From positions 1 to 29,904 of the forward strand of contig JAGOIB010000012.1 of the NCBI GenBank assembly GCA_017995875.1: 29,904 bases of DNA, in the 5' to 3' direction. A program made the translations under genes and the position numbers. Shown in pieces: positions 7,267-15,101 of this stretch (positions are counted from its first letter, which is position 1; every line of letters begins with the position of its first letter). This DNA is from Saprospiraceae bacterium. GTDB taxonomy: Bacteria > Bacteroidota > Bacteroidia > Chitinophagales > Saprospiraceae. The notes beneath the pieces were generated by a model. It was not told the DNA's origin. It made no database searches and saw only the letters and a program-made list of their open reading frames with translations.

Positions 7267-9225
7267 ATGATCAGCCGAAAAAGTATAGATGAGGTAATGG
7301 AGAGGGCTCGTATAGAGGAGGTCGTAGGCGATTTCGTCAATTTAAAGCGACGAGGGAGCAATCTGACCGGTCTCTGCCCCTTCCACCACGAAAAGACCCC
7401 TTCCTTCTCAGTGTCACCTACAAGGAACATTTTCAAGTGTTTCGGTTGTGGGCGCGGAGGGGACTCCATTAAGTTTGTCATGGAACATGAGGGGTACGAC
7501 TATCCTGAAGCGATCCGCTACCTCGCCGGTAAATATGGCATTCAACTAGAAGAGACTCAGGCAGATGCAGAGACCTTATTAGCTGAACGCGAACGGGAAA
7601 CCATCTATAAAGTCCTCGAATTTGCCTGGCAGTTTTACAAAAACCAGCTCCACAATACCGAAGAAGGCCGATTAGCTGGACTTAACTACTTCAAAGAGAG
7701 GGACTTCCGTACAAAAACCATAGAATTGTTTGGGCTGGGATACGCCCCCAATAAAACAGATGCCCTGGCTTCAGAGGCTTCAAAGGCAGGCTTTACGTCA
7801 GAAATCCTGCAGCGAGCCGGTTTGATGACCCAGCATGGAGGTGATTTTTTCCGTCACAGGGTCATGTTTCCTATTTTTAATATTTCAGGCAAAGTCATTG
7901 CCTTTGCCGGCCGTCAGATGGTGACGGCCAAAGGCGGACCCAAATACATCAATTCCCCGGAGACAGACATTTACGTCAAGCGAAAAGTCCTCTATGGTCT
8001 CTTTACCGCCAAAAAGTCTATCCGCGAACAAGACAATTGTTTCTTGGTAGAAGGGTATACGGATGTTATCAGCTTATATCAATCAGGAATTGAAAATGCC
8101 GTAGCCTCCTCAGGAACCGCACTCACTCCCGATCAGATCCGTTTGATAAGACGTTATGCTGGACGAATCACAGTTCTATATGACAGTGACCCTGCAGGAA
8201 TAAAAGCAGCTATGCGCGGCCTTGATCTGATCCTGGAAGAAAATGTAGATATACGCTTAGTTCTTTTACCGCAAGGTGAGGATCCCGATTCATTTGTCAA
8301 AAAAGTTGGGTTAACAGGATTTCAGGATTATATCCGGGATAACAGCAAGGACCTTATACTTTTCAAGACTAATATGCTTTTGCAAGAAGCTGGGAGCGAT
8401 CCGATGCGAAAGGCATCTCTTATCAAGGAAATAGTGGAAACGCTTGCCCGAATGCCAGAAGCAATCAAAAGATCAGCCTATGTAACACAATGTGCCCACC
8501 TCTTGAAGATTGATGAGCATATACTTGTAAGGGAAACCAACAAAGCTATAGATGAATTCCTCAGGCAAAAAAGACAAGGAATTCCCCGGGATACAGATAT
8601 TGCAGAGCGTGAAACCCAGCACCAGGTCTTTAATGAAGAAACCAGGCAAGTTTCGCAAAATGAAAAAAACTTTCACGATCTGGTTGACCGACACCAGGAA
8701 AGAGATATCATACGCATCTTACTCAACTATGGCGACAAACCGATCCCGGATGCTAACCTAACCCCGTTGAGTAAATATATCGTGGTCAGCTTGCTTGATA
8801 TCATTGATGAGTTCCAGCATGACCTTTATAAAAAAATCATTCTTGAATACCAAACCCTGCTTGAGCAGGGCAAATCTCCAGGTCCTGAATATTTTACCAA
8901 TCACAGTGATCCTGCTATCCAACATCTCGCCATCGAATTACTCACATTTCCATTTGAGTATGCCAGTTGGGCAGAGCATGATATCCCCTTGCAAATTCAA
9001 CTACACCCTGATATCAATTACAAGAAAGACGCCCTCGATGCCATCCTTCGATTGAAATTAGAAATCATCAAGGCGCACATTGATAAGAATACTATCCTGA
9101 TGGCCCAGTTGGAAAAGGAAGGAAAAGATGAAGAAATGATCATTCACCTGCGCATGCACCAGGAACTTCAACAAATGCGGGATCAGATCACATCGCATTT
9201 CAAAAATGTGGTTTTAGGCGTATGA
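7267..9225 (+). CDS. dnaG: DNA primase
   Basis: A 652-residue bacterial primase that makes RNA primers at the replication fork. Domains in order: a CHC2 zinc-binding domain with C37, H40, C58 and C61 (CPFH...CFGC), the catalytic core, then a Toprim fold with VEGYTD at 261-266 and YDSDPAG at 305-311 carrying the metal-binding acidic residues. The C-terminal helical part (about 450-652) is the helicase-interacting region and is poorly conserved, as usual. The ATG at 7267 gives the standard MISRKSIDEV start. It is not in an rpsU-dnaG-rpoD operon. Seven-base repeats begin two bases after its stop codon. Confidence 0.97.
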   Translation: MISRKSIDEVMERARIEEVVGDFVNLKRRGSNLTGLCPFHHEKTPSFSVSPTRNIFKCFGCGRGGDSIKFVMEHEGYDYPEAIRYLAGKYGIQLEETQADAETLLAERERETIYKVLEFAWQFYKNQLHNTEEGRLAGLNYFKERDFRTKTIELFGLGYAPNKTDALASEASKAGFTSEILQRAGLMTQHGGDFFRHRVMFPIFNISGKVIAFAGRQMVTAKGGPKYINSPETDIYVKRKVLYGLFTAKKSIREQDNCFLVEGYTDVISLYQSGIENAVASSGTALTPDQIRLIRRYAGRITVLYDSDPAGIKAAMRGLDLILEENVDIRLVLLPQGEDPDSFVKKVGLTGFQDYIRDNSKDLILFKTNMLLQEAGSDPMRKASLIKEIVETLARMPEAIKRSAYVTQCAHLLKIDEHILVRETNKAIDEFLRQKRQGIPRDTDIAERETQHQVFNEETRQVSQNEKNFHDLVDRHQERDIIRILLNYGDKPIPDANLTPLSKYIVVSLLDIIDEFQHDLYKKIILEYQTLLEQGKSPGPEYFTNHSDPAIQHLAIELLTFPFEYASWAEHDIPLQIQLHPDINYKKDALDAILRLKLEIIKAHIDKNTILMAQLEKEGKDEEMIIHLRMHQELQQMRDQITSHFKNVVLGV

Positions 9226-9227
9226 TA

Positions 9228-9262
9228 GCTATCAGCCGTCAGCTATCAGTGGTGAGTGGTGA
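9228..9262. repeat. Heptad repeat block after dnaG (5 units)
   Basis: Consecutive 7-base units GCTATCA, GCCGTCA, GCTATCA, GTGGTGA, GTGGTGA begin two bases after the dnaG stop. This is the first part of the 379-base dnaG/ompH gap, which has no gene. Confidence 0.8.
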
Positions 9263-9270
9263 TATTACTT

Positions 9271-9287
9271 GGCGGTCACAGACCGCC
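9271..9287. repeat. Perfect hairpin GGCGGTC-ACA-GACCGCC
   Basis: Seven-base GC-rich arms enclose three bases, nested inside an outer TGATA/TATCA pair at 9260-9264 and 9288-9292. It is 45 bases after dnaG and could act as a transcript end, but no T run follows on either strand. Confidence 0.65.
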
Positions 9288-9326
9288 TATCAGTGTTCAT
9301 TCAATGGATACAGTTCTGGTATATTG

Positions 9327-9349
9327 ATTTGAAGATAAAATCTTCAAAT
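9327..9349. repeat. Perfect hairpin with 10-base arms
   Basis: ATTTGAAGAT (9327-9336) and ATCTTCAAAT (9340-9349) are perfect inverted copies around AAA. It sits in the convergent dnaG/ompH gap. Its function is unknown. Confidence 0.65.
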
Positions 9350-9362
9350 AGCGATTTGTTGT

Positions 9363-9456
9363 GTCTTGAGTCTGAAGTCTGCGTGTCTGAGGTCTATAGT
9401 CTAAACGAAATCGTCAATCGTCATTCGTAAATCGTAAATCGTCAATCGTCAATCGT
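9363..9456. repeat. Degenerate heptad repeats (GTCTnnn and AAATCGT/CAATCGT)
   Basis: GTCT recurs at 9363, 9370, 9377, 9385, 9392 and 9399, that is every 7 bases with one slip of one. Seven further heptamers run from 9408 to 9456: AAATCGT, CAATCGT, CATTCGT, AAATCGT, AAATCGT, CAATCGT, CAATCGT. The same CAATCGT units occur at 16053-16162. Confidence 0.85.
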
Positions 9457-9485
9457 GAGTTGGGCGTAGCACCTGCATCGCCGTC

Positions 9486-9568
9486 GGATGGAGTTTTCTC
9501 CGCCGACCAACGAAGTGCATAGTCGAAGCGTTATGACGCATCGTCTGCTGGCGGAGAAAACTCCATCC
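9486..9568. repeat. Long inverted repeat with 19-base perfect arms
   Basis: Arms at 9486-9504 and 9550-9568 are exact inverted copies (they begin GGATGGAG and end CTCCATCC). Similarity extends imperfectly about 8 bases outward, with CGCCG/CGGCG flanks. The 45-base interior contains smaller inverted repeats such as GACG-CAT-CGTC. It has no ORF. It could be a REP/MITE-like element or a bidirectional transcript end for the convergent dnaG and ompH genes. Confidence 0.75.
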
Positions 9569-9604
9569 AGCGGCGCATCCTGAACACCGATTACTGAATA
9601 CAGA

Positions 9605-10198
9605 TTACTTCTTACCAGTCGTATCCGCAGGAACTTCAGAAGCTTCGGCATTTAACTCTTTCAGGACCTGATCTGTGATATCAAATTTTGGATCAGCGAC
9701 GAGAATTCCTCCCCCCTCTACATAGCTGAAGATAAAATCATAGCCTTCTTTCTCTTTCAATTTATTCAGCTTTTCATGCATGACGGCCTGGAGCCTCTTA
9801 TTGGTAGATGCTGTTTCATCCATTATTTCCTTGGCCATTCTGTCGCGCTCACCCATGAGGGCTTCCTGGCGTGCAGAGAGATATTTTTCGCGTGCTTGCA
9901 TTTCTTTAGGGGTCAAGGTGCCGGTTTGGGCTTTTTGTTGATATTCCATAAACTCCTTCTCCAGAGCTGCACCTTTCGTCTGCAAATCAGCTTCTGCTTT
10001 CTTCTGCTTAATATCCATTGCCTCTGATTCTTTCCTGAATTCTTCATAATGTAAAAGAATCGAATCGCCATTGACATAAGCGACCTTGAGCCCGGTGGAA
10101 GATGTTGAAGCCTGTGATGAACCAGTATCCGCCTTTTTACAGGAATACACTAAACAAACGGTAAACACCACAGCAATAGGAAAGAAGAATTTTCTCAT
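9605..10198 (-). CDS. OmpH/Skp family periplasmic chaperone, lipoprotein
   Basis: A 197-residue OmpH-domain protein. The N-terminus is a lipoprotein signal with lipobox LVYSC, cysteine at about residue 20, so it is likely membrane-tethered in the periplasm rather than soluble like E. coli Skp. Residues about 60-150 are a charged, coiled-coil-forming region (AEADLQTKGAALEKEF, then ALMGERDRMAKEIMDETAS). The tail has the family's FIFSYVEGGGILVADP-type strand. Skp-type proteins hold unfolded outer-membrane proteins. It stands alone, not in the usual bamA-ompH cluster. Its stop codon lies inside a GATTACT unit that is repeated 14 bases away at 9589. Confidence 0.9.
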   Translation of the reverse strand: MRKFFFPIAVVFTVCLVYSCKKADTGSSQASTSSTGLKVAYVNGDSILLHYEEFRKESEAMDIKQKKAEADLQTKGAALEKEFMEYQQKAQTGTLTPKEMQAREKYLSARQEALMGERDRMAKEIMDETASTNKRLQAVMHEKLNKLKEKEGYDFIFSYVEGGGILVADPKFDITDQVLKELNAEASEVPADTTGKK

Positions 10199-10217
10199 GA
10201 TTATTTTTTATACGCGA

Positions 10218-10225
10218 CAAATATA
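10218..10225 (-). promoter_or_regulatory. -7 box of the ompH-like gene
   Basis: TATATTTG on the minus strand is a perfect TAnnTTTG box 20 bases before the ATG, predicting a short leader of about 15 bases. I find no -33 element at the right spacing. Confidence 0.5.
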
Positions 10226-10292
10226 CTATTCAAATGCTCTGAGAGGTATATCAGGCCGGCAACCTGACAGTGCCTTAGCCTTCAGGTTTATT

Positions 10293-10934
10293 TTACATTT
10301 CTTTCACCTCAGCAAATTCCTGCTTTAACTTGTTCTTTTTCATCCAATTATCATAGATTATAAACATCGCAAATCCCAATGAAAAGCCTACGGCAGCCCC
10401 GCCAATCACATCCCGAAGGAAGTGCGCCATCAGATAAACACGGGATATGGAGACTGATGCAGCCAAAAACAAACATAACAATGACACCCACGTCTTCCGT
10501 ATCAAGGCTGCTGTCAGCGTAAACAATGCCCATGCCGCCATCGAATGTCCTGAAGGGAAACTCGCATGCCCGGACAAAAGCTGATAATCCAGGACATCCA
10601 TCGGACCATCCCATCCAATCCGCTTGAGATAAATGGAAGGCCGTTCCTGTTCAAAAAATTCTTTCAACAAGTAACTCGCAATCGTGACAATGCCTCCGAG
10701 CACCGCGATCATCAGCATCTTACGCCATGATCGCAACCATAGGATGATCCCGATAATAAAATAGCCGGCTTCCTCACCCAACTTGGTAACGTGGTAAAAA
10801 TAATGGTCCAGAACAATATTCCTGTGGCCGGAAAGCCATTTAAGGAAGTGCCCCTTATCTCCCATAAATGTCAGACTGATTCCGGTAGAAATCAAAACGA
10901 TGGCACCAATCACAAAAATCCTCCATGCCTTCAT
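10293..10934 (-). CDS. PAP2 family phosphatase, membrane-bound
   Basis: A PAP2/undecaprenyl-diphosphatase-like membrane enzyme. All three acid-phosphatase signatures are present in order: KEFFEQERP, then FPSGHSMAAW, then SRVYLMAHFLRD with the catalytic histidine and aspartate. About six hydrophobic segments are visible. It removes phosphate from a lipid phosphate, possibly undecaprenyl diphosphate or a lipid A phosphate; the substrate cannot be read from sequence. I chose the ATG at 10934 (213 residues) because it overlaps the LptF/G stop as ATGA. An in-frame ATG at 10967 would add 11 residues and a 37-base overlap. It is co-transcribed with the LPS transport permease. Confidence 0.92.
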   Translation of the reverse strand: MKAWRIFVIGAIVLISTGISLTFMGDKGHFLKWLSGHRNIVLDHYFYHVTKLGEEAGYFIIGIILWLRSWRKMLMIAVLGGIVTIASYLLKEFFEQERPSIYLKRIGWDGPMDVLDYQLLSGHASFPSGHSMAAWALFTLTAALIRKTWVSLLCLFLAASVSISRVYLMAHFLRDVIGGAAVGFSLGFAMFIIYDNWMKKNKLKQEFAEVKEM

Positions 10935-12508
10935 ACCGCCTTTTCCCTTTTCAGGATGTTCATCCATTTTGCGAAATTGGCCCTGAAGCGATCTAAATCC
11001 ATAATCTTGGAATCATGCAGGGCTTTATAGGTGAGTACTGTTGAAATAACAGCTAATAATATCACCGGCAACCAGGCTGCAAGAATGGGGGGCAGTTTTT
11101 CAGAGTCATTCAACTTTTTACAACTGATGTTGCTCATGATGAAAAAGGTAAAAAAGAAAATGGAAACTAACAGTGGATAGCCGAATCCACCCTTTCGTAC
11201 AATGGTTCCCATCGGTCCTCCGATCAGCAACATGACAATACATGCAGCCGCGAGTGAAAATTTCCAATGAAGCTCATAGACATGTTTACGCTTGTTCATT
11301 TCCAGTCGTTCAATGGTCCGCACTCCCCTGTCTTGAGTAGATTGAGCTATCGTGATTTTACTATGCAGCTGCGAGATATATCCATGCCGTATAGCAGCCG
11401 GAAGTTCCTGCGCAAGGGATGATGATGAACTGATGACCGCAGTGTCCAGCCATGTCTTTAAATCCTTATACTTTGCCAACATTAGTTCACTTTCCACCAC
11501 ACTTCGATTGCCCTGGAATTTTTTCTTTTCTATAATATACTCCTTACTAGTATCGCCTTCCGTCCGCTTAAATACCGGGTTCTTATCTACAATGGTATCA
11601 CTGAGTAATGAATACGTGGAATGATTCGTGGTCTTTGCTATTTGAATCTGCTCATCCAGTGTATCAATCTCGTAAGCTATTTGCTTTGCACTCTTCATGG
11701 TTTGATGGGTCTTGAATTGTTCCTCCTCTGTCCGGTCAAGATCAAATTCGGATAAATCAAACCTTCTGGTCCACTCTTTGAAATGTGAGATCATAAACGG
11801 CATGGTGTTTGGCCTGCCTTGCGCATCCGCTTCTGCATATTGATAGCCATCATACAAGGTCATCACAAATGCACCATCTTCCTTCGCTACATACATTTTT
11901 CCCTTCTGTGCAGTCACGACATTAAGCTTCCCTTTGCTCCGCTGGGAATCGTCATAGATCATGATATCTTCGATGGTCTCTTTGTCCTTATGCTTTTTAC
12001 CAACACGTATGGCATATCCATGAAAATCTTCATTAAATACACCAGGCTCAATGCTGAGTGTCGGTTTTTGATTTCGGATATCATACAGCCTTGATTGATA
12101 TTTCAGATTAGCAATCGGAATAATGGTGTTTGAACAATAGAATGAAAACAAGGCAATAAGGGTGCTCATTCCAAGGAGTGGCAATAAAATCCGTGTAAGG
12201 GATACCCCGGCTGATTTAAAACTCGAAAGCTCATAACGTTCGGCAAGGTTACCCATCACCATAACAGATGCAAGTAAAACTGCAATTGGTAGTGAAAGAG
12301 GAAAGAGTGAAACGGATTTATAGAAAAACATTTCCATGATGACAAGCGCCCCAACACCCTTGCCGATGATATCCTCAATAAATTTCCAAAGGAACTGCAT
12401 GATCAGTACAAACAGGGCAAGGAAGAAGGACATCAAAAACGGTGGAATAAAGCTGCTTACCAGCAGTCTGTCAATTTGATAACCAATATCGAACCAGGAC
12501 TTCTTCAC
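10931..12508 (-). CDS. LptF/LptG family permease (YjgP/YjgQ)
   Basis: A 525-residue permease of the lipopolysaccharide export ABC complex LptB2FG, in the inner membrane. Three or four membrane segments in the first 130 residues are followed by a large periplasmic jellyroll-like region (about 130-420) and by C-terminal membrane segments. It is longer than the E. coli proteins (about 360) because the periplasmic region has a lysine/glutamate-rich, probably helical insertion (about 270-400), common in Bacteroidota members. The start is GTG at 12508; the next in-frame ATG would remove the conserved amphipathic N-terminal helix. F and G cannot be told apart here. It is followed by PAP2 with ATGA overlap. 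Confidence 0.93.
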   Translation of the reverse strand: MKKSWFDIGYQIDRLLVSSFIPPFLMSFFLALFVLIMQFLWKFIEDIIGKGVGALVIMEMFFYKSVSLFPLSLPIAVLLASVMVMGNLAERYELSSFKSAGVSLTRILLPLLGMSTLIALFSFYCSNTIIPIANLKYQSRLYDIRNQKPTLSIEPGVFNEDFHGYAIRVGKKHKDKETIEDIMIYDDSQRSKGKLNVVTAQKGKMYVAKEDGAFVMTLYDGYQYAEADAQGRPNTMPFMISHFKEWTRRFDLSEFDLDRTEEEQFKTHQTMKSAKQIAYEIDTLDEQIQIAKTTNHSTYSLLSDTIVDKNPVFKRTEGDTSKEYIIEKKKFQGNRSVVESELMLAKYKDLKTWLDTAVISSSSSLAQELPAAIRHGYISQLHSKITIAQSTQDRGVRTIERLEMNKRKHVYELHWKFSLAAACIVMLLIGGPMGTIVRKGGFGYPLLVSIFFFTFFIMSNISCKKLNDSEKLPPILAAWLPVILLAVISTVLTYKALHDSKIMDLDRFRANFAKWMNILKREKAV

Positions 12509-12551
12509 ACTACAATAAACTAGGGGGTGCTCTCTTTTCGTATCTGACGGA

Positions 12552-12559
12552 CAAAATTA
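12552..12559 (-). promoter_or_regulatory. -7 box upstream of lptF/G
   Basis: TAATTTTG on the minus strand matches TAnnTTTG and lies 43 bases before the GTG start. A TTTA (12581-12584) sits 21 bases upstream, a poor -33 element. Confidence 0.45.
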
Positions 12560-12616
12560 GCTTAATCCGATGGTATAGCCTAAACCATGGAAAACTGGCC
12601 TTCAAGACCTACCAAA

Positions 12617-12694
12617 CCCGGTACGTAGCAGATCATTTCGTATTTCTACGAAATACATTTTTCTATAAGGCTAATTAACCCTTCCTGTACCGGG
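12617..12694. repeat. Palindromic element copy 2 inside an outer inverted repeat
   Basis: ATTTCGTA-TTTC-TACGAAAT at 12635-12654 repeats the element at 1698-1717; identity covers 24 bases, 12632-12655. It is enclosed by CCCGGTAC (12617-12624) and GTACCGGG (12687-12694). The gap, between lptF/G upstream sequence and the TonB receptor stop, has no gene. A further 10-base palindrome CGTTCGAACG is at 12707-12716. Confidence 0.65.
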
Positions 12695-12724
12695 AGGTTC
12701 AATGATCGTTCGAACGTAGTATTT

Positions 12725-15007
12725 CTAAAAATCCAGTTTGACAGTAAGACTTGGCAGGATCGGAAGTTGATCGACCCTCTTGTAGGTCACCCGGTTGAAA
12801 TAGAATATATTTTCCCGGTCATACGCATTGGTTACACTGGCCAGAATCTCAAGACTCAGATTTTTATTAAAGACAATGGTCTTCTTTAGCGACAAATCAA
12901 GACGATGATAGTCCGGAAGATGTCCGCTATTCCGTTTTTCACTGTAGATGATTCCTAAATCAGGATTCCCTGTAAGAACATCTGAATCAATACCGCTGAG
13001 CAGATCGTTCTGCCCATAAAAGCCTTGTGTAAGTGTAAATGGAAATCCGGCGCCATAGTTCCAGCGAATACCAAGTTCCCAGGTACGGGCAAAATTATAG
13101 CTGATCAGGATGTTAACATTATGCCTCCGCTCAAAGTGTGTCGGATATACTTGTTCTCCATCATCACGGTTGACATAACCCAGGGAATACGTTGCCCAGA
13201 AATTCACTTTTGGCGTAGAACGGTTAAGTGTAAAGTCAAGACCATAAGCATTTCCCTTTTCAGTGGAAAAATCAGGATCCGCTTCACTCAATTTATTTCT
13301 ATTGATACCGATCAGCTGGGAAAAACCTTTAAAGTATCCTTCCACGTTGAGAGACCAGCCGGACTTCAAATCATACTCTACCCCACCCAATACATGCCAG
13401 GCCTTTTGTAGCTTATCCTTTGTAGCTGTCTGTGTTCCCGGCTCATACAATGTTTCTTCAGGGCCAGACAAGAAACCAACAAAGAGGTTTACGATATCCT
13501 TTTCATTAACAGTACTGATCAGGTTTTGAGAATATTTGCCGGCTGCAAATTTAAGTCTGAAGTTATCTGAGAAATTACTCTTGATAGCAATACGGGGCTC
13601 AATCGAAAAATCACCAAGGGATGCATAAAATTGCGCACGTAATCCTGGTTCAATGATGACAGCACCAGCCTTCTGACGCAAGGTTACATAGCCTGCAAGT
13701 TCAGTGGTGTTTTCGTTTTGCTCAAAAGTGATTCCGACAAGATTGCGGAATTGAAATTTAGTCGCAATACCATTCAATTCGAAACCATAGTTGAGTGTAC
13801 TGTTCTTACCATAGGAAGCAAAATCCATAAGCGCATTAAATCCTCCAACAGTATTTTTGCGCGGTGCTTCATCTATCTCCGTAAGGTTGATATCATACTT
13901 TGAATATGCAAGTGTTCCGGAAATAATCAGGTTAGAGGAACTCGGTATGAGTTTGAAGTTCATGCCACCACCACCGGATGCCCAATCCAGTTTTGCAATA
14001 TCCTGCAGGTTGACACCATCCGTAAAACTAAAGCCAAAGAAATCAACTTTACTGCCCTCACCGGAAAGGAAAGACATCTTGCCATAAATATCCGTGTATG
14101 AATAAGGCAACCCGAGCGAATCCGGTGAGGCATAGTCATACAACTTTGGAGATGTTTTGTCGAGGTAAGAATGCTTTCCGGTGATAAGGAAGGAAGCACT
14201 TGATTTGTGGTCAGGTTTAAATGGAACTATTGGGCCTTCCAGTAATCCTTTGATTTGAAATGGGCTGGCAGAGATAAGACCACCAAAGCGGGTTTTATCC
14301 CCTTCACGTGTCTTCAGATCAACAATAGCTGAAATACGGCCACCGTACTCAGCTCCAAATCCGCCACTCAAAACTTCCGCCGACTTAATTGCTTCCGTTT
14401 CGAAAACGCTAAAAAATCCAATGCTGTGAAATGGGTTGTAAATAGTCATCCCATCCAACAACACTTTATTCTGAACCGGAGAGCCTCCCCGGATGTAGAT
14501 CTGGCCGCCCTGGTCACCTGTGGAAATAATACCTGGCAGTACTGTCAGGTATTGAGCAATATCGGCTTCACCGCCTGCTGAAGGCAAGGACTTGATTTGT
14601 TGAGGCGTAACAGTGATCCTGGATACATTGACCTCATTGCGGCGTTGTTCAAGGCTTGCACTGACGTTGATGGTCTGCAGCTCAATCGCACTCTCAGGAA
14701 TATAAAGTTTAAGGTATTTCACTTGTCCTGCTGTGAGGGAAACCTGCGTGCGAAGCGTATCATAACCGTAAAAAGCAGCTTCCACGATATAAGATCCTTC
14801 AGGAACGTCAGTGAAATTGAAAAACCCATCGAGGTCTGCTATGGTATGCAGATCGGTACCGACCAGGTTGACATTGCAAAAGGATACCGCTTCGCCGGTG
14901 GATTCGTTGTATAAATTCCCTCGTAAGGTAGCTGTCTGGGCAGTCAGGGATGCACTGCAAACAAAACTCAGCAAGGCTATAAAAACAACGGATAGGAGGC
15001 GAAACAT
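12725..15007 (-). CDS. TonB-dependent outer-membrane receptor with carboxypeptidase-regulatory-like domain
   Basis: An outer-membrane receptor of about 760 residues. A signal peptide (MFRLLSVVFIALLSFVCSAS, cut near LTAQ) is followed by a CarboxypepD_reg-like beta-sandwich, a plug domain (IKSLPSAGGEADIAQYL...LPGI, then IYIRGGSPVQNKVLLDGM) and a beta barrel ending in a terminal phenylalanine. I chose the ATG at 15007 because a promoter at 15029-15057 predicts a start of transcription near 15025. Upstream ATGs at 15022 and 15040 would leave almost no leader or none. It has no SusD or DUF4249 partner. The ligand is unknown; siderophore, vitamin or glycan are all possible. Confidence 0.93.
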   Translation of the reverse strand: MFRLLSVVFIALLSFVCSASLTAQTATLRGNLYNESTGEAVSFCNVNLVGTDLHTIADLDGFFNFTDVPEGSYIVEAAFYGYDTLRTQVSLTAGQVKYLKLYIPESAIELQTINVSASLEQRRNEVNVSRITVTPQQIKSLPSAGGEADIAQYLTVLPGIISTGDQGGQIYIRGGSPVQNKVLLDGMTIYNPFHSIGFFSVFETEAIKSAEVLSGGFGAEYGGRISAIVDLKTREGDKTRFGGLISASPFQIKGLLEGPIVPFKPDHKSSASFLITGKHSYLDKTSPKLYDYASPDSLGLPYSYTDIYGKMSFLSGEGSKVDFFGFSFTDGVNLQDIAKLDWASGGGGMNFKLIPSSSNLIISGTLAYSKYDINLTEIDEAPRKNTVGGFNALMDFASYGKNSTLNYGFELNGIATKFQFRNLVGITFEQNENTTELAGYVTLRQKAGAVIIEPGLRAQFYASLGDFSIEPRIAIKSNFSDNFRLKFAAGKYSQNLISTVNEKDIVNLFVGFLSGPEETLYEPGTQTATKDKLQKAWHVLGGVEYDLKSGWSLNVEGYFKGFSQLIGINRNKLSEADPDFSTEKGNAYGLDFTLNRSTPKVNFWATYSLGYVNRDDGEQVYPTHFERRHNVNILISYNFARTWELGIRWNYGAGFPFTLTQGFYGQNDLLSGIDSDVLTGNPDLGIIYSEKRNSGHLPDYHRLDLSLKKTIVFNKNLSLEILASVTNAYDRENIFYFNRVTYKRVDQLPILPSLTVKLDF

Positions 15008-15028
15008 CTGGCTTTTAAACATAGGCCG

Positions 15029-15057
15029 CAAAAATAACATTCTTACGGCTTTGACAA
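15029..15057 (-). promoter_or_regulatory. Promoter of the TonB receptor, TTG-N18-TATTTTTG
   Basis: On the minus strand TATTTTTG (15029-15036) is a perfect TAnnTTTG box, with TTG (15055-15057) 18 bases upstream. The -33 element overlaps the inverted repeat TGACA-AGCC-TGTCA at 15052-15065, a possible operator. Confidence 0.7.
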
Positions 15058-15088
15058 GCCTGTCAGGGACATATTACCGGGTGAATCC

Positions 15089-15096
15089 TACATTTG
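15089..15096 (+). promoter_or_regulatory. -7 box almost touching the methyltransferase start
   Basis: TACATTTG matches TAnnTTTG and ends five bases before the ATG at 15102, so a transcript from it would be leaderless or nearly so. There is no clear -33 element at 19-base spacing, so chance is possible. Confidence 0.35.
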
Positions 15097-15101
15097 CATG
15101 T

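Noticed and set aside
10261..10288. AACCTGA/TCAGGTT inverted repeat after the PAP2 gene as terminator
   Set aside because: The loop is 14 bases and no T run follows on the minus strand, so I do not call a terminator.
12701..12720. tRNA-like GTTCGAAC segment
   Set aside because: It is a 10-base palindrome only; no acceptor, D or anticodon stems are found around it.
13025..13411. 128-residue plus-strand ORF
   Set aside because: Antisense to the TonB receptor barrel; its composition is that of the reverse frame and it has no own start context.
14811..15101. Upstream extension of the methyltransferase frame
   Set aside because: This part is antisense to the TonB receptor signal peptide and plug region and encodes no recognisable domain; the zinc ribbon starts after 15102.
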